A stretch of DNA of 8,881 nt from CALXZG01 sp034184445 (GTDB lineage Bacteria; Pseudomonadota; Alphaproteobacteria; CAAHEQ01; UBA3637): NCBI GenBank assembly GCA_034184445.1, contig JAXFZX010000079.1:1-8881 (forward strand), in the 5' to 3' direction. A program made the translations under genes and the position numbers. Positions within the stretch are counted from its first letter, which is position 1; each line of letters opens with the position of its first letter. The notes beneath the pieces were generated by a model, which was given only the letters and a program-made list of their open reading frames with translations, did not search any database and was not told where the DNA came from. Below are positions 6,403 to 8,881 of this stretch, one piece after another.

Positions 6403-7140
6403 CTAAAACATTGCCATGCCACCATTCACATGTATGGTTTGACCCGTAATATAAGCAGCCTCATCGCTTGCCAAAAATGTGACAGCGTTTGCCACATCCT
6501 TAGCCGTCCCGAGACGAGCCATTGGAATCCGTTTTAATAAGGCCTCTTTGGCCGCATCGGGCAAAACATCCGTCATCGGTGTTTTAATAAAGCCGGGAGC
6601 CACACAATTAAATGTTATACCCCGTCCCGCCAATTCCTGAGCCATACATTTACTCATGGCAATAAGGCCCGCCTTGGAAGCCGCATAATTGGCCTGTCCT
6701 GCATTGCCAGCAACACCTACAACCGAAGCCATACTGACAATTCGGCCATAGCGTCGCTTCATCATTCCCGGAACAACGGCTCGTGCCAATTTAAAACCGG
6801 CCGTTAAGTTGATATCCAACACTTTTTGCCACTGTTCATCCGACATCCGCATAGAAAGGCCATCCTTTGTTATACCCGCATTATTGATCAATATATCAAT
6901 TTTTCCCATATCTTTTTCAGCCGTCTGGACAAGGGTGTCAAGGCTTGCCGAATCGGTCAAATTGGCAGGGTAAATAAATACTTTGGATCCAAGTTCGGTT
7001 TGAAAATTCTTTAATGTTTCCAAATCCATATCCGTTAAAGCCAATGTCGCACCCAAAGCGTGCAGTGTGCGTGCAATTTCACGACCAATTCCACCGGTTG
7101 CGCCGGTTATCAAAGCCGTTCTATCCGTAAAATCAAGCAT
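6403..7140 (-). CDS. fabG: 3-oxoacyl-ACP reductase FabG
   Basis: FabG reduces 3-oxoacyl-ACP to 3-hydroxyacyl-ACP with NADPH, the first reduction of each fatty-acid elongation cycle, as a cytoplasmic tetramer. The 245-residue product is a full-length short-chain dehydrogenase/reductase. It has the cofactor loop GATGGIG at 13-19, NNAG at 86-89, and the catalytic set N111, S139, Y152 and K156 (the last two in N-Y-A-A-S-K). The C-terminal P-G-F-I-K-T-P-M-T and I-T-G-Q-T-I-H-V-N-G-G-M segments are typical of FabG rather than other family members. The AAAGGAG site ending at 7147, six bases before the ATG, fixes the start. It is the first gene of the minus-strand cluster here. fabD, which often precedes it, is absent; the divergent PBP gene sits in that position. 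Confidence 0.97.
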   Translation of the reverse strand: MLDFTDRTALITGATGGIGREIARTLHALGATLALTDMDLETLKNFQTELGSKVFIYPANLTDSASLDTLVQTAEKDMGKIDILINNAGITKDGLSMRMSDEQWQKVLDINLTAGFKLARAVVPGMMKRRYGRIVSMASVVGVAGNAGQANYAASKAGLIAMSKCMAQELAGRGITFNCVAPGFIKTPMTDVLPDAAKEALLKRIPMARLGTAKDVANAVTFLASDEAAYITGQTIHVNGGMAMF

Positions 7141-7167
7141 TATTTTCTCCTTTCATTGATGTTCTAT

Positions 7168-7196
7168 CCTATACCACACACCGCATCCGAAAGCAA
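7168..7196 (-). promoter_or_regulatory. Candidate promoter of fabG
   Basis: On the minus strand TTGCTT (7196-7191) and TATAGG (7173-7168) are 17 bases apart. The -35 begins CTTGC, a form common in alphaproteobacterial promoters, and the -10 matches four of six positions. Transcription would begin about 20 bases before the ATG, leaving a short leader with the AAAGGAG site. The spacer is unusually GC-rich for this gap. Confidence 0.45.
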
Positions 7197-7210
7197 GAAA
7201 AAACTTTTAT

Positions 7211-7226
7211 CTAAGATTTATCTTAG
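7211..7226. promoter_or_regulatory. 16-bp palindrome between the divergent fabG and PBP promoters
   Basis: CTAAGAT at 7211-7217 and its exact complement ATCTTAG at 7220-7226 flank a two-base centre. The palindrome lies 14 bp from the fabG -35 box and 23 bp from the PBP -35 box, a position that fits a transcription-factor site acting on both genes. It is not the 17-bp site of E. coli FabR or FadR as I remember them. No regulator is assigned. Confidence 0.4.
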
Positions 7227-7249
7227 GACAAAAAGAACGCAAAAAAAAC

Positions 7250-7278
7250 TTGCATTTTTTTTCAAAAAAAGGTATGGT
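7250..7278 (+). promoter_or_regulatory. Candidate promoter of the class A PBP gene
   Basis: TTGCAT at 7250-7255 and TATGGT at 7273-7278 are 17 bases apart. The spacer is almost entirely homopolymeric: eight T (7255-7262, the first shared with the -35 box), one C, seven A, then GG. Eight A residues also precede the -35 box at 7241-7248. The hexamers are weak matches, so the call depends on spacing and on the CTTGCA form of the -35. The ribosome binding site AGGGA is at 7298-7302. Confidence 0.35.
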
Positions 7279-7307
7279 GGGACGAATTTTAAAAAGTAGG
7301 GATAATT

Positions 7308-8881
7308 ATGAAATTTTTTTCAACCTTAGTAAGTCTATTTTTCTTTATCTGCTTTGTGACAGCGGCGGTTTTATTTATTGTTATTTTACATTATTCAATG
7401 GGACTACCGGACTATCATCAATTAGCAGACTATAAGCCCCAAATCACCAGTCGTTTATATGCCGCAGACGGTTCAATGCTAGCCGAATATGCAACCGAAA
7501 AACGTATCTTTGTGCCGGTAGATAAAATTCCACCGCTTTTGAGGTCAGCGTTTATCGCTGCCGAAGATAAAACTTTTTATTCCCATGGCGGAATTGATGT
7601 TGCCGGCATCGTGCGGGCTGTCTTGGTGAACCTGAAAAATATGGGACAGGGCAAACGCAAAGTTGGCGCATCAACAATCACGCAACAGGTTGCCAAAAAT
7701 TTTCTGTTGTCATCAGAGCAATCCATATCCCGCAAAATTAAAGAGGCTTTGTTGGCACGAAAAATAGAACAAACCTATACAAAAGACCATATTTTAGAAC
7801 TCTATTTGAATGAGATTTATTTGGGGGTCGGCTCTTACGGAGTCGCCAGTGCAGCCCTAAATTACTTTGATAAATCCATGTCGGAACTGACACTAGACGA
7901 AATGGCATTTTTAGCAGCACTGCCCAAAGGCCCCAATAATTATCACCCCATCAAAAAACCTGAGGCTGCCAAAGAACGACGCGATTGGGTTTTGCACCGA
8001 ATGGCCGAAGAAGGGTATATCACTTTTCCCGAGGCCTTAGAGGCAATGAAAGCACCGATACACATGACGCACAGAACCAATGATATTTTAAGTGATTCGG
8101 GATACTTTGCCGAAGAAGTGCGCCGATTCGTTGCTAAAAATTATGGAGATGACGCGATTTATACCGGCGGATTATTTATTCGGACTTCATTGGATCCTAC
8201 CCTGCAAAAAGCGGCGACAACGGCTTTACAAAACGGATTACTGGCCTATGATAAAAAACATGGTTGGCGGGGGGCTTCGCACCACTTTGATGAAATAGAA
8301 AAAGCCAAGCAATTTGTCAAAGAAAACAAAGTGCCTTCATTCGTTCCGAAAAAATGGAAATATGCCGCCGTGACAGAGGTATCAAATGGTAAAGCAACTC
8401 TTTCCTTAGCGGACGATTCAACGGGAACTCTTTTGTTGACGGATTTAGGTTGGGCGCGCCCCCAATTACCAGATGCCCATATCGGTAAAAAGCCCGAAAA
8501 AGTTTCCGAAGTATTAAAGGTCGGAGATGTTGTTTTAGTGGAAAAAGGAAAAGAAAATTACCTGTTGAATCAAATTCCCGAAGTTGAAGGGGCCTTGGTT
8601 GCGCTTGATCCACATACGGGACGGGTATTAGCTATGTCGGGTGGTTTTTCTTTTGATAAAAATCAATTTAACCGTGCCGTTCAAGCCTATCGTCAGCCTG
8701 GTTCTTCATTTAAACCGTTTGTGTATCTGGCTGCACTTGATTCGGGATATACACCGTCCAGTTTAATACTAGATGCCCCGCTAGTCATGGAGAATCCGGA
8801 CGGCACAAAATGGAAACCCAAAAATTTCTCACAAAACTTTTATGGGCCGACAACAATGCGGGTCGGTATTGAAAAATCAAG
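7308..8881 (+). CDS. mrcA: Class A penicillin-binding protein 1A, 3' end beyond the window
   Basis: A bifunctional peptidoglycan synthase that polymerises lipid II (transglycosylase) and crosslinks stem peptides (transpeptidase). The frame is open from the ATG at 7308 to the edge, 524 codons plus two bases, with no stop; family members usually run to 600-850 residues. Residues 7-31 form the membrane anchor. The GT51 domain (about 45-235) has IAAEDKTFYSHGG with catalytic E86, then GASTITQQVAKNF at 120-132 and R-K-I-K-E-A-L-L-A with the second acidic residue E146, and L-N-E-I-Y-L-G. A linker or OB-like region (about 320-420) follows. The transpeptidase domain begins near 425; its SxxK motif is S466-S-F-K469 in YRQPGSSFKPF. 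The SxN and KTG motifs lie outside the window. AGGGA at 7298-7302, five bases before the ATG, supports the start. It is divergent from fabG. Confidence 0.95.
   Translation, partial: MKFFSTLVSLFFFICFVTAAVLFIVILHYSMGLPDYHQLADYKPQITSRLYAADGSMLAEYATEKRIFVPVDKIPPLLRSAFIAAEDKTFYSHGGIDVAGIVRAVLVNLKNMGQGKRKVGASTITQQVAKNFLLSSEQSISRKIKEALLARKIEQTYTKDHILELYLNEIYLGVGSYGVASAALNYFDKSMSELTLDEMAFLAALPKGPNNYHPIKKPEAAKERRDWVLHRMAEEGYITFPEALEAMKAPIHMTHRTNDILSDSGYFAEEVRRFVAKNYGDDAIYTGGLFIRTSLDPTLQKAATTALQNGLLAYDKKHGWRGASHHFDEIEKAKQFVKENKVPSFVPKKWKYAAVTEVSNGKATLSLADDSTGTLLLTDLGWARPQLPDAHIGKKPEKVSEVLKVGDVVLVEKGKENYLLNQIPEVEGALVALDPHTGRVLAMSGGFSFDKNQFNRAVQAYRQPGSSFKPFVYLAALDSGYTPSSLILDAPLVMENPDGTKWKPKNFSQNFYGPTTMRVGIEKS

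Noticed and set aside
8092..8613. Frames on both strands inside the PBP region (also 7738-7920)
   Set aside because: The long plus-strand PBP1A frame from 7308 to the edge has all expected motifs and explains this stretch.
1..8881. CRISPR arrays, tRNA or rRNA genes, insertion sequences or transposase remnants
   Set aside because: No regularly spaced direct repeats, no cloverleaf-like segments, no terminal inverted repeats and no transposase-like translation were seen on either strand.

Overview
The window looks like chromosomal DNA from a low-GC alphaproteobacterium, probably an uncultured host-associated lineage. The acyl carrier protein and the FabG and FabF sequences read as alphaproteobacterial, and the order fabG-acpP-fabF-mltG is the usual arrangement there. 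The intergenic DNA is very AT-rich. Placement to order or family is an inference and would need trees.

Left accessory part (1-3374, plus strand). The first ~112 bases are clearly less AT-rich than what follows and hold a short minus-strand reading frame that runs off the left edge; its origin is uncertain. Next comes an exported, cysteine-rich Sel1-like-repeat protein (205-1395), then a 625-residue protein with an HELKH zinc-peptidase-like motif and no recognisable signal peptide (1497-3374). Each has its own good -35/-10 promoter and Shine-Dalgarno site, so they may be separate transcription units. Neither has a function I can name.

Convergent gap (3375-3602). This is 228 bases of AT-rich DNA between the end of the HExxH gene and the end of mltG. 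I see no gene, no RNA gene and no convincing intrinsic terminator in it.

Core part (3603-7140, minus strand; transcription order fabG, acpP, fabF, mltG). FabG (ketoreductase), AcpP (acyl carrier) and FabF (condensing enzyme) form the elongation core of type II fatty-acid synthesis. MltG, which cuts nascent glycan strands, follows FabF with one base between the FabF stop codon and the preferred MltG start codon. Candidate promoters lie upstream of fabG and of acpP. The acpP-fabF gap carries a perfect 12-bp inverted repeat just before the fabF ribosome binding site, which is the most striking non-coding signal in the window.

Right part (7308-8881, plus strand, divergent from fabG). A bifunctional class A penicillin-binding protein (PBP1A type) runs off the right edge. 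Its transglycosylase domain is complete and its transpeptidase domain is cut just after the SxxK motif. The 167-bp fabG/PBP gap holds two face-to-face promoters with a 16-bp palindrome between them. The right half therefore brings together membrane-lipid synthesis, glycan polymerisation (PBP1A) and glycan-strand termination (MltG).
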